Origin: Streptomyces pilosus
GTDB taxonomy: Bacteria; Actinomycetota; Actinomycetes; Streptomycetales; Streptomycetaceae
DNA: 64,000 nucleotides
NCBI RefSeq assembly: GCF_014649835.1
Contig: NZ_BMTU01000017.1
Location: 88,811-152,810, forward strand
Direction of reading: 5' to 3'
The first letter of the stretch is position 1; every line of letters starts with the position of its first letter. The notes under the pieces are model-generated. The model saw nothing but the letters and a program-made list of their open reading frames with translations, searched no databases and was not told the DNA's origin. A program made the translations under genes and the position numbers. Shown here one piece after another: positions 16,810 to 26,764 of the stretch.

Positions 16810-17466
16810 ATGGGAACAGATTGGGGCGAGGTGGCGGGAGCAGTCGGCGGGGTCGCGGGGGTCGCAGCCTTTCTCACAAGTTGGAGAGGTCTCTCGCATG
16901 CCAAGAAGGCGAACAAATTGGCCGCCACCGCCAACAAACACGCCGATGAGGCCAACGAGAAGAGCGCCGAGTCCAACCGAATAGCCCGCGAAGCGAACAG
17001 CCTCGCCGAGGTGGCGAACCAGCACGCCAACGAAGCGAACGACATCGCTTCACGTCATGAGCAACGCAGTGTCGAACAGCATGACGTTAAGTGGGAGGGG
17101 GGCTGGGTTGCGCCAGGCCGATACGTCCTATCGCGTCGTGGCACGCATGTTGCTGTCGACGTCGTGGCCCGCGTGACGGTTGACGACGAGGAGAAGGAAG
17201 TGTTGCAAGACCGTGTGGGCCCTGGCGAGCAGCTGGTGCTGGAGTTTCCCCAGGCGCTACGCAACTTGCAGGCAGAACGCCTGGAGTATCGGGAACGGGA
17301 ACGAACGCGTAACACGCGCCCATACTCCTTCATGAGCGCCAGCGACAACTCGATCTACTTTCGAAGCCACACCATTGAAGAGTGGGTGCAGTGGAAGACG
17401 GAAACTGGCGCACCACGAGAGCACGTCAGCGAGGCACGCTTGGCCACGTTGGGGGACCTGACGTAG
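16810..17466 (+). CDS. Hypothetical protein with an N-terminal helix and coiled coil
   Basis: The 218-residue product starts with a short hydrophobic segment (residues 6-24, GEVAGAVGGVAGVAAFLTS). A long Ala/Asn/Glu-rich heptad stretch follows (about 30-85, KKANKLAATANKHADEANEK and similar), which is likely a coiled coil. The C-terminal half is beta-rich and ends in a charged tail. Composition and codon use look native. Membrane or phage-neighbour proteins in actinobacteria share this layout, but no family is recognised with confidence. It is followed by a good terminator and then by array 1. Confidence 0.65.
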   Translation: MGTDWGEVAGAVGGVAGVAAFLTSWRGLSHAKKANKLAATANKHADEANEKSAESNRIAREANSLAEVANQHANEANDIASRHEQRSVEQHDVKWEGGWVAPGRYVLSRRGTHVAVDVVARVTVDDEEKEVLQDRVGPGEQLVLEFPQALRNLQAERLEYRERERTRNTRPYSFMSASDNSIYFRSHTIEEWVQWKTETGAPREHVSEARLATLGDLT

Positions 17467-17478
17467 CAGCACGGACAG

Positions 17479-17510
17479 ACCCTCCGACCCACGTAGCGAG
17501 GTCGGAGGGT
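17479..17510 (+). terminator. Hairpin terminator after the coiled-coil gene
   Basis: ACCCTCCGACC (17479-17489) pairs perfectly with 17500-17510 across a 10-nt loop, 12 bp after the stop codon at 17466. The position and stem strength fit an intrinsic terminator. Confidence 0.75.
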
Positions 17511-17745
17511 CGCTTAGCGGCCAGACCGCAGGATTTTCGATGGTCTCCTGGTACACGTAGCCGATGCGGCGTGGCGTACTCAGGGTGATCGATCGCAGCC
17601 GGAGCAGCTCGCCACCCGCGCCTACGGTCACCCGATCGACGACATCACCCATCTGCGCGAGCACGCCGACCTCCAGGTCGCAGTCCGCGGGGGCCGGGTC
17701 GTCGCCGGCGGCCTTGGCCTCCTCGTCGTACTGGCCGGTCTCGGG
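17511..17745 (-). other. Possible gene remnant at the leader-distal side of array 1
   Basis: The minus strand reads CDLEVGVLAQMGDVVDRVTV and LRSITLSTPRRIGYVYQETI, which looks like real protein in composition. No start is available because array 1 begins at 17746. It may be the C-terminal end of a gene cut by growth or transposition of the array. The family is not recognised. Confidence 0.35.
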
Positions 17746-19239
17746 GGGACCATCCCCGCGGGTGCGGGGAGCAGGTACCACTCGGGGCAGAGGTCGAGGA
17801 AGCCAAGGGACCATCCCCGCGGGTGCGGGGAGCAGAACGTGGCCGGCGGTGGCATCGCCTCCGGGGCGGGACCATCCCCGCGGGTGCGGGGAGCAGAAAG
17901 ACAGCGGCCTATGCGCGCGCTGCGGCATGGGACCATCCCCGCGGGTGCGGGGAGCAGGCCTCGTCCACCCTCGCTACCGGTGCGTCCCTGGGACCACCCC
18001 CGCGGGTGCGGGGAGCAGACCACAGGGCCTGAGCAGCCGCCCACGCCCGCGGGACCATCCCCGCGGGTGCGGGGAGCAGTTCACTTCTTTCACGGTGTCT
18101 TCGGAATCGGGGGGACCATCCCCGCGGGTGCGGGGAGCAGGTGCCGATGATCTGGTCGGACGGGTGCGGGTAGGGACCATCCCCGCGGGTGCGGGGAGCA
18201 GCCGCCCACCCACCACATCCGTAGCTGCGCCTGGGGACCATCCCCGCGGGTGCGGGGAGCAGTCCCGCCGGTACACGGCGTTCGAGTACGAGGCGGGACC
18301 ATCCCCGCGGGTGCGGGGAGCAGAGGCGTCTGCGGGTCCGCCGGTGGTCTGGATGGGGACCATCCCCGCGGGTGCGGGGAGCAGAATCCGGCGGTCCGGG
18401 CCAACCTCGAACGGATGGGACCATCCCCGCGGGTGCGGGGAGCAGACCCGCAAGGTCGACGGCCGCCTGGAGGTGTATGGACCATCCCCGCGGGTGCGGG
18501 GAGCAGCCGGTCACGCAGGACGCGCCAGAACGTCATGAGGGACCATCCCCGCGGGTGCGGGGAGCAGAGCCGCCGCAGGTCGGGCCGCGTGGTCGGGGCG
18601 GGACCATCCCCGCGGGTGCGGGGAGCAGTACACGCTGCCCGCTGGCCAGTCCGCGGACCGGGGACCATCCCCGCGGGTGCGGGGAGCAGCGTGTCTCGAT
18701 GAGGACGCGGACGATGCGGGCGGGACCATCCCCGCGGGTGCGGGGAGCAGGGCCGCTCGGTCCCGCTACCGGTCCGGCCGGCGGGACCATCCCCGCGGGT
18801 GCGGGGAGCAGAGCACCCCTCTCCCTTTTCCATACCGCCTCGCGGGACCATCCCCGCGGGTGCGGGGAGCAGGGTGTCGGTGGTCCGGGCGCTCCCCAAG
18901 TGGCAGGACCATCCCCGCGGGTGCGGGGAGCAGTCATCGTCATCATCATCACCGCCGAAATGGGGGGGACCATCCCCGCGGGTGCGGGGAGCAGGCGTCC
19001 GCAACGATCGACGTGGGCGGCGATGAGGGACCATCCCCGCGGGTGCGGGGAGCAGGGCTCGGCGGCCCGGCGCACGCGGCGTGCGAAGGGACCATCCCCG
19101 CGGGTGCGGGGAGCAGTGCGCAACTAGCGCTGCTGTCGCCCAGGGATCAGGGACCATCCCCGCGGGTGCGGGGAGCAGGATGAGGCGATGGTCGCGTATA
19201 TCGCTGCCGAGGGACCATCCCCGCGGGTGCGGGGAGCAG
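17746..19239 (-). CRISPR. Type I-E CRISPR array 1: 25 repeats, 24 spacers
   Basis: Twenty-five 29-bp repeats recur every 61 bp (17746, 17807 ... 19150, 19211). Spacers are 32 bp except the 33-bp one before 19150. On the plus strand each repeat reads GGGACCATCC-CCGCGGGTGC-GGGGAGCAG. The CRISPR-sense strand is therefore minus, with the CCCCGC/GCGGGG hairpin and an expected ATGGTCCC 5' handle. Repeat variants are few: one internal change at 17990 and first-base changes at 18478 and 18905. The A/T-richer leader is on the right, so the newest spacers are next to cas3. No spacer is repeated by eye. Confidence 0.98.
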
Positions 19240-19461
19240 ACTGTTTGACCTGCATGTTTATCGCCGCCGCAGCGCACTTACAGTAACGTTTGCAGATTTC
19301 GACAAATGGGACATGTAGCGGCAATTAATCTCGTAGGGCATCTCTCACCAGTTCAACAGCAAGCCGATCATCATACGTCTTGGGGACGCAGCTTCTTCTG
19401 CGAACAGTCCTATCTGCTCATATTGGCGTGCGGAGCCGACCTTTCCCTGTATGAATCGCAC
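19240..19461. promoter_or_regulatory. Leader of array 1 and cas operon promoter region
   Basis: This 222-bp interval is clearly less G+C-rich than its surroundings and separates two divergent units. On the minus strand the 14 bases next to the first repeat read GCAGGTCAAACAGT (19240-19253), nearly the same as at the leader end of array 2. A TTGCAG hexamer near 19289 followed by ATGTAG-like sequence could serve the cas operon, but that promoter call is weak. Confidence 0.65.
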
Positions 19462-22386
19462 ATGAGCGTTGGGGGGAGTGCTCGTCCGGATCTGTTGAGT
19501 CGGCTTGGGGAGTCGGCTCGGTCCGTGTGGGCCAAGCACGATTGCCGTAGCGACAGCTGGTTGCCGTTGTGGCGGCATATGGAGGACAGTGCCGCAGTGG
19601 CCGGCCTGTTGTGGGACCAGTGGCTCCCCATAGGGGTACGGAGGCTGGTCGCCGAGGCGTTGCCGCACGGCGAGCCGGACGGCCGTGCCCTCGCCGTATG
19701 GCTCGCCGGAGTGCATGACATCGGCAAGGCCACTCCGGCGTTCGCCTGCCAGGTGGATCAGCTCGCTAGCACGATGCGCGACCGAGGGCTGGAGATGCGC
19801 TCAGCGAAGGCGATGGGGCCGGATCGCCGGATCGCGCCGCACGGTCTGGCAGGGCAGGTTCTGCTGGGGGAATGGCTGGAGGAACGACACGGGTGGGCGT
19901 CTGCTCGGACCGGTCAGTTCACGGTAGCTGTGGGCGGGCATCACGGAGTGCCGCCCGAGCACGGACAGATCAAGACCCTGTACGGACATGAGGAATTGTT
20001 GCGCACTCCTGGTGTGAGCAGCCGCGTCTGGCGGCAGGTGCAGACCGAGTTGCTGGATGCCTGCGCCGAACGTTTCGGTGTGACCGAGAGGCTGGATGAA
20101 TGGCGGCGGGTCAGGTTGCCGCAGCCAGTGCAAGTGCTTCTTGCCGCGCTGGTCATCGTCTCCGATTGGATCGCCAGCAACCCGGACCTCTTTCCGTACT
20201 TCCCCGAGGGCGCGTCAGACAACGACCAGCTCCGTCTCGCAGCTGCCTGGCAAGGGCTGGACCTGCCCGCCCCCTGGCGGGCCGAAGAGCCGGACGCAAG
20301 TGCCCCGGAGCTGTTCACGTCTCGCTTCGCGCTGCCTGCTGGGGCGCAAGTGCGTCCTGTTCAGGAAGCGGCTGTGGAACTCGCCCGGGAGATGGAGACG
20401 CCCGGTCTGATGATCGTCGAGGCACCGATGGGTGAGGGGAAGACGGAGGCGGCGCTCGCTGTTGCCGAGATCTTCGCCGCACGCTCGGGTGCGGGTGGGG
20501 TGTTCTTCGCTCTCCCCACCATGGCCACCGGCAACGCCATGTTTCCCCGCCTGCTCGACTGGCTGAACCGGTTGCCAGGCGTGGCGGACACACGCCACTC
20601 AGTGCATCTGGCCCATTCCAAAGCGGCTCTCAACGAGGACTTCGCCGGCTTGATGGCCCGTACGGGACGGGTTGCCGCCGTTGGCGTGGACGAAACGACG
20701 CCTGCGTCGAGGCAGAAGTTGGACGAACGGCACCGCGCCAGTTCCGAGCTCGTGGCACATGCCTGGCTGCGTGGCCGCAAGAAGGCCATGCTGGCCTCGT
20801 TCGTCGCGGGCACCATCGACCAGTTGCTGTTCGCCGGGCTGAAGAGCAGGCACCTGGCGCTCCGTCATCTCGCTGTTGCCGGGAAGGTCGTCGTCATCGA
20901 CGAGGCACACGCCTACGACACGTACATGAGTGTGTACCTGGACCGCGTGCTCTCCTGGCTGGGTGCGTACCGGGTGCCGGTAGTAGTGCTGTCCGCCACC
21001 CTGCCGGCCTCGCGCAGACGTGAGCTCGTCGAGGCCTACGCCGGCCAGGCCGTTGCGGAGACCCAGTGGGATGAGGGCACGCCGGACGCCTACCCCCTGC
21101 TGACCGCCGTCCCTCCAGGAGGGACACCACAGGTCCGCCGCCCGCGGGCATCAGCCCGATCGACAACCGTGCAGGTGGAGCGCCTCTCCGACGATTTGGA
21201 CGTCCTCGCCGGTCGGCTGGAGGACGAGCTGGCCGACGGTGGGTGCGTCCTGGTGGTCCGGAACACGGTCAGGCGAGTACTGACGACAGCTCGGGCCCTG
21301 CGCGACAGGTTCGGCGCTGAGAGCGTGACCGTCGCCCACTCGTGCTTCGTCGATCTCGACCGGGCAGACAAGGACAGCACACTGCTCCGTCTCTTCGGGC
21401 CTCCGGAGAAGACGGACGCCAGGCCCACGGGCCGGCACATCGTGGTGGCCAGCCAGGTCGCCGAGCAGTCCCTGGACGTCGACTTCGACCTGCTGGTCAG
21501 CGACCTGTGCCCCGTCGACCTGCTGCTGCAGCGCATGGGTCGCCTGCACCGGCACCAACGCGGGCAGGACCAGGAAAGGCGGCCTGCACGACTGCGGACC
21601 GCGCGCTGCCTGGTGACCGGGGTGGAATGGACGGCGGACGTACCCGTTCCGGCGCGGGGGTCGGTTGCGGTCTACGGACGGTACGCCCTGCTGCGATCGG
21701 CCGCGGTACTGCGTCCTCACCTCGAGGGCGGGACCCAGCGGCCGGTGGAGCTCCCGGCGGACATCAGCCCGCTCGTGCAGAGTGCGTACGGGGAAGGGCC
21801 GGTCGGGCCGAAGGACTGGCAAGAGGTGATGAAGGAGGCTGGCGAGCAGTTCGAGCGGCACCGCGACGACCAGGCCGGTCGTGCTGCGGTGTTCCGTCTG
21901 GGGGACGTCGGCAAACCGGGGCGCCCGCTATTCGGCTGGGTGGCCGCCGGGGTGGGAGACACAGACGACACCCCCACCGGGCGTGCTCAGGTCCGCGACA
22001 GCCGGGACAGCCTGGAGGTCGTTGTCGTACAGAGGCGCGATGACGGAAGCCTCGCGACCCTGCCATGGCTCAAGCCGGACCGCAGGATGCGGCCACGCGC
22101 CGGCGTCGAGCTTCCGCAGGACGCGACGCCGACGCCATTCGCGGCCCGTACCGCCGCGAGCTGCGGACTGCGGCTCCCCCTGCAGTTTTCCGGCGAGACC
22201 ATGGACCAGGCCATCGAGGAACTGGAGCAGCTGTATCTACGCAAGTGGCAGGGCAAGGACAGCCCTTGGCTGTCCGACCAGCTGATTCTCGCTCTCGACG
22301 AGGACTGTCAGACCCGGCTGGCAGGATTCTCGCTCCGGTACAGCCCTGAAGACGGTCTTGAGGTGACCCGTGACGCAGACGACTGA
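19462..22386 (+). CDS. cas3: CRISPR helicase-nuclease Cas3 (type I-E)
   Basis: Cas3 is recruited by target-bound Cascade and unwinds and degrades DNA. The 974-residue product has an N-terminal HD nuclease domain (VHDIGK near residue 84, a GGHHG motif near 158) and a superfamily 2 helicase. Helicase motifs are Walker A APMGEGKT near 322-329, DEAH near 480, VVLSATLP near 512 and QRMGRLHRH near 690, with SQVAEQSLDVDFD before it. The ATG at 19462 is chosen because family similarity begins there and the sequence before it looks like leader. An in-frame ATG at 19306 would add 52 unrelated residues. The stop overlaps casA by 17 bp. Confidence 0.95.
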   Translation: MSVGGSARPDLLSRLGESARSVWAKHDCRSDSWLPLWRHMEDSAAVAGLLWDQWLPIGVRRLVAEALPHGEPDGRALAVWLAGVHDIGKATPAFACQVDQLASTMRDRGLEMRSAKAMGPDRRIAPHGLAGQVLLGEWLEERHGWASARTGQFTVAVGGHHGVPPEHGQIKTLYGHEELLRTPGVSSRVWRQVQTELLDACAERFGVTERLDEWRRVRLPQPVQVLLAALVIVSDWIASNPDLFPYFPEGASDNDQLRLAAAWQGLDLPAPWRAEEPDASAPELFTSRFALPAGAQVRPVQEAAVELAREMETPGLMIVEAPMGEGKTEAALAVAEIFAARSGAGGVFFALPTMATGNAMFPRLLDWLNRLPGVADTRHSVHLAHSKAALNEDFAGLMARTGRVAAVGVDETTPASRQKLDERHRASSELVAHAWLRGRKKAMLASFVAGTIDQLLFAGLKSRHLALRHLAVAGKVVVIDEAHAYDTYMSVYLDRVLSWLGAYRVPVVVLSATLPASRRRELVEAYAGQAVAETQWDEGTPDAYPLLTAVPPGGTPQVRRPRASARSTTVQVERLSDDLDVLAGRLEDELADGGCVLVVRNTVRRVLTTARALRDRFGAESVTVAHSCFVDLDRADKDSTLLRLFGPPEKTDARPTGRHIVVASQVAEQSLDVDFDLLVSDLCPVDLLLQRMGRLHRHQRGQDQERRPARLRTARCLVTGVEWTADVPVPARGSVAVYGRYALLRSAAVLRPHLEGGTQRPVELPADISPLVQSAYGEGPVGPKDWQEVMKEAGEQFERHRDDQAGRAAVFRLGDVGKPGRPLFGWVAAGVGDTDDTPTGRAQVRDSRDSLEVVVVQRRDDGSLATLPWLKPDRRMRPRAGVELPQDATPTPFAARTAASCGLRLPLQFSGETMDQAIEELEQLYLRKWQGKDSPWLSDQLILALDEDCQTRLAGFSLRYSPEDGLEVTRDADD

Positions 22387-24160
22387 ATTACCTGGTGCCG
22401 GTACGGGCGAGGTGCTGTCCTTCGATCTGACCAGCCGGCCGTGGATCCAGGTACTGCGCAGTGACGGCTCCCAGGATGAGCTGTCGCTGGATCAGGTCTT
22501 TGCCCAAGCCGGTGAGCTGCGGCGCGTGTTGGGTGATCTGGCGACCCAGGAATTCGCCCTGGTCCGTCTCCTGCTGGCAGTCGCTCACGACGCCCTGGAC
22601 GGCCCGGGCGACATCGAGGAGTGGGCGGAGCTGTGGGAGGATCCGGACTGTTTCGCTTCCGTTGGGGCCTACCTGGAGGAGCACCGCGAGCGGTTCGACC
22701 TTCTCCACCCGGTCACACCGTTCCTCCAGACCCCCGGCCTGCGCACGGCGAAGGACGAGGTCTTCTCCCTCAACCGGATCGTGGCCGACGTGCCTGCCGG
22801 TGAGCCGTTCTTCAGCGCGCGGTTACCGGACGTGAGCCGACTGAGCTTCGCCGAGGCCGCCCGCTGGGTCGTCCACGTCCACGCTTACGACACCTCCGGC
22901 ATCAAGTCCGGCATGGTCGACGACGACCGGGTCAAGGGCGGCAAGGTGTATCCGCTCGGTACCGGCTGGGCGGGCGGGCTGGGTGGCGTCTTCGTGGAGG
23001 GCGACACACTGCGCAAGACCCTGCTGCTCAACCTCGTGGCGGCGGACACCGAAGAGCTCGACTTCTCCCCCGACGACCGGCCGGCCTGGCGCCGCGAGCC
23101 CTGCGGTCCGGGCTCCGACGGGCGTTCCGCGACCGGTCTGCGTGACCTGTACACCTGGCAGTCGCGCCGGGTACGCCTGCACCACAACGTGGAGGGCGTC
23201 CACGGAGTCGTCCTCGGTTACGGTGATCCGCTCGCCTGGCGGAACATGCACCGCCTCGAGCCGATGACTCCGTGGCGGCGCAGTCCCGCGCAGGAGAAGA
23301 AGCTGGGGCAGTCACGTGTGTACCTGCCTCTGGAACGTGATCCGGCCCGTTCGGCCTGGCGGGGTATCGCCGCGCTCCTTGCCGACCGGCTGGAGGAAAC
23401 CGGCGGCACCGAGGGACCCTCTCGTCTGCGGCCGCGGATCCTTGAGTGGGTCGCACGGCTGGTGACCGAAGGCCACCTCTCCCGCCGTTTCCTCGTCCGT
23501 GCCCGGGTTGCGGGCGTCAGATACGGAACCCAGCAGTCCGTGGTCGACGAGGTAGTCGATGACCGCTTGGTGATGCCGGTCGTCCTACTGCACGCGCAGG
23601 ACCCCACGTACGCCCAACAGGCCATCTCCGCGGCGGAGGACGCCGACCGGGCGGTGCGGGCCCTGGGTGACCTCGCGGCCGACTTGGCCCGAGCTACCGG
23701 ATCCGAGGAGGAGGGGCCGAAGTCCGCGGCCCGTGCCGAAGGGTTCGACTCGCTGGACCATCCGTACCGCGACTGGCTGTCCGCCATGGCGGAGGCTGTC
23801 GATCCCTTCGAGCACCGGCACACGTGGCAGCGCCAGGTACGGCAGATAGTGGGACGTGTCGGTGACCGCCTCATCGCCGCTGCGGGTGACGCGGCCTGGG
23901 AAGGCCGGACGCACATCGACAACAAGGGCGGCACCCACTGGCTGAACGCGAGCCTGGCCGACGTGTGGTTTAGGGGGCGACTGGCCAAAGCGCTGGGCGA
24001 CCCCGGCTCTCCCGGTTCTCCTGGCTCCCCGGGCTCCCCGGGCTCCCCGGGCTCCGACGAAGGAGACGCCACCTCCGGCGGCGACGGTCCGCACACGCCG
24101 GGACCGGCCGGTCTGCCGGAAACCGATGACGTCCCGACCGACCCGGAGGTGTACGTATGA
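22370..24160 (+). CDS. casA: Cascade large subunit CasA (Cse1/Cas8e)
   Basis: The 596-residue product is the large Cascade subunit, which recognises the PAM and positions Cas3. It opens with FDLTSRPWIQV and contains LHPVTPFLQTPGL, the KSGMVDDDRVKGGKVYPLGTGW region, PLAWRNMH and MTPWRRSPAQ, all typical of Cse1. It starts at a GTG 17 bp inside cas3. Two oddities stand out. It has TTA leucine codons at codon 7 (22388-22390) and codon 152 (22823-22825). It also has a collagen-like (GSP)n tract near residues 544-560, just before the acidic C-terminal tail. It overlaps casB by 4 bp. Confidence 0.95.
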   Translation: MTQTTELPGAGTGEVLSFDLTSRPWIQVLRSDGSQDELSLDQVFAQAGELRRVLGDLATQEFALVRLLLAVAHDALDGPGDIEEWAELWEDPDCFASVGAYLEEHRERFDLLHPVTPFLQTPGLRTAKDEVFSLNRIVADVPAGEPFFSARLPDVSRLSFAEAARWVVHVHAYDTSGIKSGMVDDDRVKGGKVYPLGTGWAGGLGGVFVEGDTLRKTLLLNLVAADTEELDFSPDDRPAWRREPCGPGSDGRSATGLRDLYTWQSRRVRLHHNVEGVHGVVLGYGDPLAWRNMHRLEPMTPWRRSPAQEKKLGQSRVYLPLERDPARSAWRGIAALLADRLEETGGTEGPSRLRPRILEWVARLVTEGHLSRRFLVRARVAGVRYGTQQSVVDEVVDDRLVMPVVLLHAQDPTYAQQAISAAEDADRAVRALGDLAADLARATGSEEEGPKSAARAEGFDSLDHPYRDWLSAMAEAVDPFEHRHTWQRQVRQIVGRVGDRLIAAAGDAAWEGRTHIDNKGGTHWLNASLADVWFRGRLAKALGDPGSPGSPGSPGSPGSPGSDEGDATSGGDGPHTPGPAGLPETDDVPTDPEVYV

Positions 24161-24831
24161 CATCCGCATCCGCCCCGCCCGCTGCAGCTCCGGTCCACCA
24201 GCGGGTCGCGGAGCTCACCGCCACGCTCATCGGCTCCTGGCAGGAGGGCTACCTCAACGACAGGTCCCAAGCCGTCGCCGCTCTGGCCCGCCTGCGTCGC
24301 GGCGCAGGTCGTGAGGCGGGTGAGATGCCCGACCTGTGGAACCTGATCGACACCGACGGGCTCCACACTTCGGCAGCGGGAACGCGGACGCTGGGCGAGC
24401 AGGAGTTGGTGTGTGCCGAGAACGCGCTGCACGCGGCCCTCACCCTGTGGGCTTTCCACCAGCAGTCGCGCGGCGCACCGATGCACCGTCGGCACACCCG
24501 GGAGCGGCCGGGTGGCCTGGGAGCTGCGGTCCGGCGTCTGATGCCGGCGGACGGCGTCGACGAACCCGTCCGCAAGCGCCTGGTCCGCGCGGGTACCGCC
24601 CCCGACCTCGTCTCCCTCACCCAGCGGCTGCGCGACATCGTCGCGCTGCTGCGACGCGAGGACATCCCGCTCGACTACGCCCTCCTCGCCGGCCAGCTCT
24701 ACCTCTGGCAGTGGCCTGACGGCCCCGCCGCCGTCCGCCGCCGATGGGGCCGCTCCTTCCACGAGCAGCGGCGGCCTCGGCCGGCCTCCGACGAGAACAT
24801 CAGCCCGGACACCGACAAGGACGCCTCGTGA
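24157..24831 (+). CDS. casB: Cascade small subunit CasB (Cse2/Cas11e)
   Basis: The 224-residue product is the small alpha-helical Cascade subunit, which lines the belly of the complex and stabilises the displaced strand. The family features are LWNLIDTDG, LVCAENALHAALTLWAFHQQS, the GLGAAVRRLMPADG segment and DYALLAGQLYLWQ near the C-terminus. It starts by ATGA overlap with casA and overlaps casC by 4 bp, so the operon is tightly coupled. Its length is slightly above the usual about 160-200 residues because of N- and C-terminal extensions. Confidence 0.93.
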   Translation: MTSASAPPAAAPVHQRVAELTATLIGSWQEGYLNDRSQAVAALARLRRGAGREAGEMPDLWNLIDTDGLHTSAAGTRTLGEQELVCAENALHAALTLWAFHQQSRGAPMHRRHTRERPGGLGAAVRRLMPADGVDEPVRKRLVRAGTAPDLVSLTQRLRDIVALLRREDIPLDYALLAGQLYLWQWPDGPAAVRRRWGRSFHEQRRPRPASDENISPDTDKDAS

Positions 24832-26024
24832 ACCGCATTTTCCTGGACGTGCACGCCCTGCAGACCGTCCCGCCCAGCAATCTCAACCGGGACGACACGG
24901 GCGCGCCCAAGACGGCCGTCTACGGTGGAGTCCCTCGCGCCCGGGTCTCCAGCCAGGCGTGGAAGCGGGCCATCCGAACCTACTTCAAGGACGAGCATCT
25001 GCTCGACCCCGCCGAGCTGGGCGTGCGGACCAAGAAGATCGTGGAACTCCTGGCCGACCGGATCACCGGGCTCGATGATTCCCTCGAGCAGGAGACGGCG
25101 CTCAGGCTCGCCGACGAGACGGTCAAGGCCGCCGGTTTCAAGACCGAGGTTCCCAAGCGGAAGGCCGACCAAGCGAAGAAGGACGGGAGCCCCTCCCCCG
25201 CCCCCGAGAGCAAGTACCTGGTCTTCCTGAGCTCCCGGCAGCTCGACGGCCTGGCCCGCCTCGCTCTCGACGGTGCCGCCGACATCACGGCGTTCTTCAA
25301 GACCAAGGAGAACAAGGCCCGGGCCCGGGAGCTCGCGGACACGCGTCACTCCGTGGACATCGCCCTTTTCGGCCGGATGGTCGCCGACGTCGCCGACATC
25401 AACGTCGACGCCGCCGTGCAGGTCGCACACGCCCTCAGCGTCCACCGAGTTGATAACGAGTCCGACTACTACACCGCCGTCGACGACGAGAACACCGACG
25501 AGGAGACCGGCGCCGGCATGATCGGCACCGTCGACTTCAACTCCGCCACCCTCTACCGCTACGCCGCCCTCGGTGTGCACCAGCTCGCCGCCAACCTCGG
25601 CCAGGGCCTGCGTGACGAGGAGCCGCCCACCGAGCCGGTACGCCGCGCCGTCGAAGCGTTCGTGCAAGCATTTGTCTCCTCCCTGCCCACGGGGAAGATC
25701 AACACCTTCGGGCATCACACCGAGCCCGACGCCGTGGTCGTCAAGCTTCGCACCACCCGGCCGATCAGCTGCGTCGCCGCCTTCGAAGACCCGGTCCGCA
25801 GCGACGGGGGCGGGCACCTGCGCGAGGCCGCGGACCGGCTCGCCGCCTACGCCTCCGATGTCGAGCGGGCCTACGGCGACCCGCAGACCACCCTCACCTG
25901 GGTTCTGCGTGTCGGTCCCGCCACGCAGAAGCTTGCCGATCTCGGTACCGAGGCCGGCACGCTGAGCGAACTCGCCGCCGCGGTCGGCCAGGCCGTCGCG
26001 GAACGCCTGGAGAAGCCCGCATGA
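24828..26024 (+). CDS. casC: Cascade backbone subunit CasC (Cas7e)
   Basis: Cas7e forms the six-subunit backbone that holds the crRNA spacer. The 398-residue product starts NRIFLDVHALQTVPPSNLNRD and continues with the conserved VYGGVPRARVSSQAWKRAIR, GRMVADVADINVDAAVQVAHA, SDYYTAVDDEN, SATLYRYAALG and LPTGKINTFGHHTEPDAV. All of these are standard for Cas7e. The GTG at 24828 overlaps the casB stop by 4 bp. A longer open frame to 24744 lies inside casB and is not used. It overlaps casD by 4 bp. Confidence 0.95.
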   Translation: MNRIFLDVHALQTVPPSNLNRDDTGAPKTAVYGGVPRARVSSQAWKRAIRTYFKDEHLLDPAELGVRTKKIVELLADRITGLDDSLEQETALRLADETVKAAGFKTEVPKRKADQAKKDGSPSPAPESKYLVFLSSRQLDGLARLALDGAADITAFFKTKENKARARELADTRHSVDIALFGRMVADVADINVDAAVQVAHALSVHRVDNESDYYTAVDDENTDEETGAGMIGTVDFNSATLYRYAALGVHQLAANLGQGLRDEEPPTEPVRRAVEAFVQAFVSSLPTGKINTFGHHTEPDAVVVKLRTTRPISCVAAFEDPVRSDGGGHLREAADRLAAYASDVERAYGDPQTTLTWVLRVGPATQKLADLGTEAGTLSELAAAVGQAVAERLEKPA

Positions 26025-26755
26025 GCCGCACGAGCGTGCTCGCCCTCCGCCTGGCAGGCCCCCTGCAGTCCTGGGGGGCCTCCTCCCGTTTCACCCGCCG
26101 CACCACCGAATCGGCCCCGACCAAGAGCGGCGTCATCGGCCTGCTCGCTGCAGCGGCCGGCATCGAGCGCGGCGACGACACGCGCCTCGCCCCGCTGGCC
26201 GCGCTCCGGTTCGCCGTCCGCATGGATCAGCCCGGCACCCGCATCCGGGACTTCCACACCGCCCACCACGCGGTGACCGGCGCGTCCATGCCCCTGTCCG
26301 AGCGGTTCTACCTCGCCGACGCCGTCTTCGTCGCCGCCGTCGAGGGCGACCACGCACTGCTCACCGGTCTGCGCGACGCCCTGCGCACACCGGTGTACCC
26401 GCCCTATCTCGGCCGGCGTTCGTGCCCGCCCTCCGAACCGGTCGACCTCGGACTGTACGAGGAAGCCCGCCTCGAGGACGTCATGGCGAGCGTGCCCTGG
26501 CAGGCCTCCCCCTGGTACCGCAGACGTCACCAGGCCCCGCAGACCCTGACCGTCTTGCGCGAGACGGCCGCCGACGAGTCCACCGCGACGGCGGACGTCC
26601 TGCGTGACCAGCCGGTCAGCTTCGACGCCGCCCACCGGCGCCACGCGCTGCGCACCGTCGTCACCGACCCCGTGTCCACTCCGATTCCGTCGGACGGCAC
26701 CAGCCCACAAAAGGCACACGATCCGTTCGCCGCCCTGGATGTCCTGGAGAATTGA
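26021..26755 (+). CDS. casD: Cascade subunit CasD (Cas5e)
   Basis: Cas5e caps the crRNA 5' handle and contacts CasA. The 244-residue product shows the RAMP-like N-terminus LALRLAGPLQSWGASSRFTRR and the conserved TESAPTKSGVIGLLAAAAG, IRDFHTAHHAV, YLADAVFVAAVEG and PVYPPYLGRRSCPPSEP segments. The start is an ATGA overlap with casC. Length and motif order are normal for the family, and nothing suggests loss of function. Confidence 0.95.
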   Translation: MSRTSVLALRLAGPLQSWGASSRFTRRTTESAPTKSGVIGLLAAAAGIERGDDTRLAPLAALRFAVRMDQPGTRIRDFHTAHHAVTGASMPLSERFYLADAVFVAAVEGDHALLTGLRDALRTPVYPPYLGRRSCPPSEPVDLGLYEEARLEDVMASVPWQASPWYRRRHQAPQTLTVLRETAADESTATADVLRDQPVSFDAAHRRHALRTVVTDPVSTPIPSDGTSPQKAHDPFAALDVLEN

Positions 26756-26764
26756 GAGCGCCTG

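Noticed and set aside
17564..19277. Long open frames on both strands across array 1 with Arg/Gly/Pro-rich repeats
   Set aside because: They are translations of the 61-bp CRISPR unit. The repeat has no stop in several frames, so long frames arise by chance.
19306..19461. An upstream start for cas3 adding 52 residues
   Set aside because: The extra segment lacks Cas3 similarity, is A/T-rich and overlaps the leader-like interval between the array and the gene.
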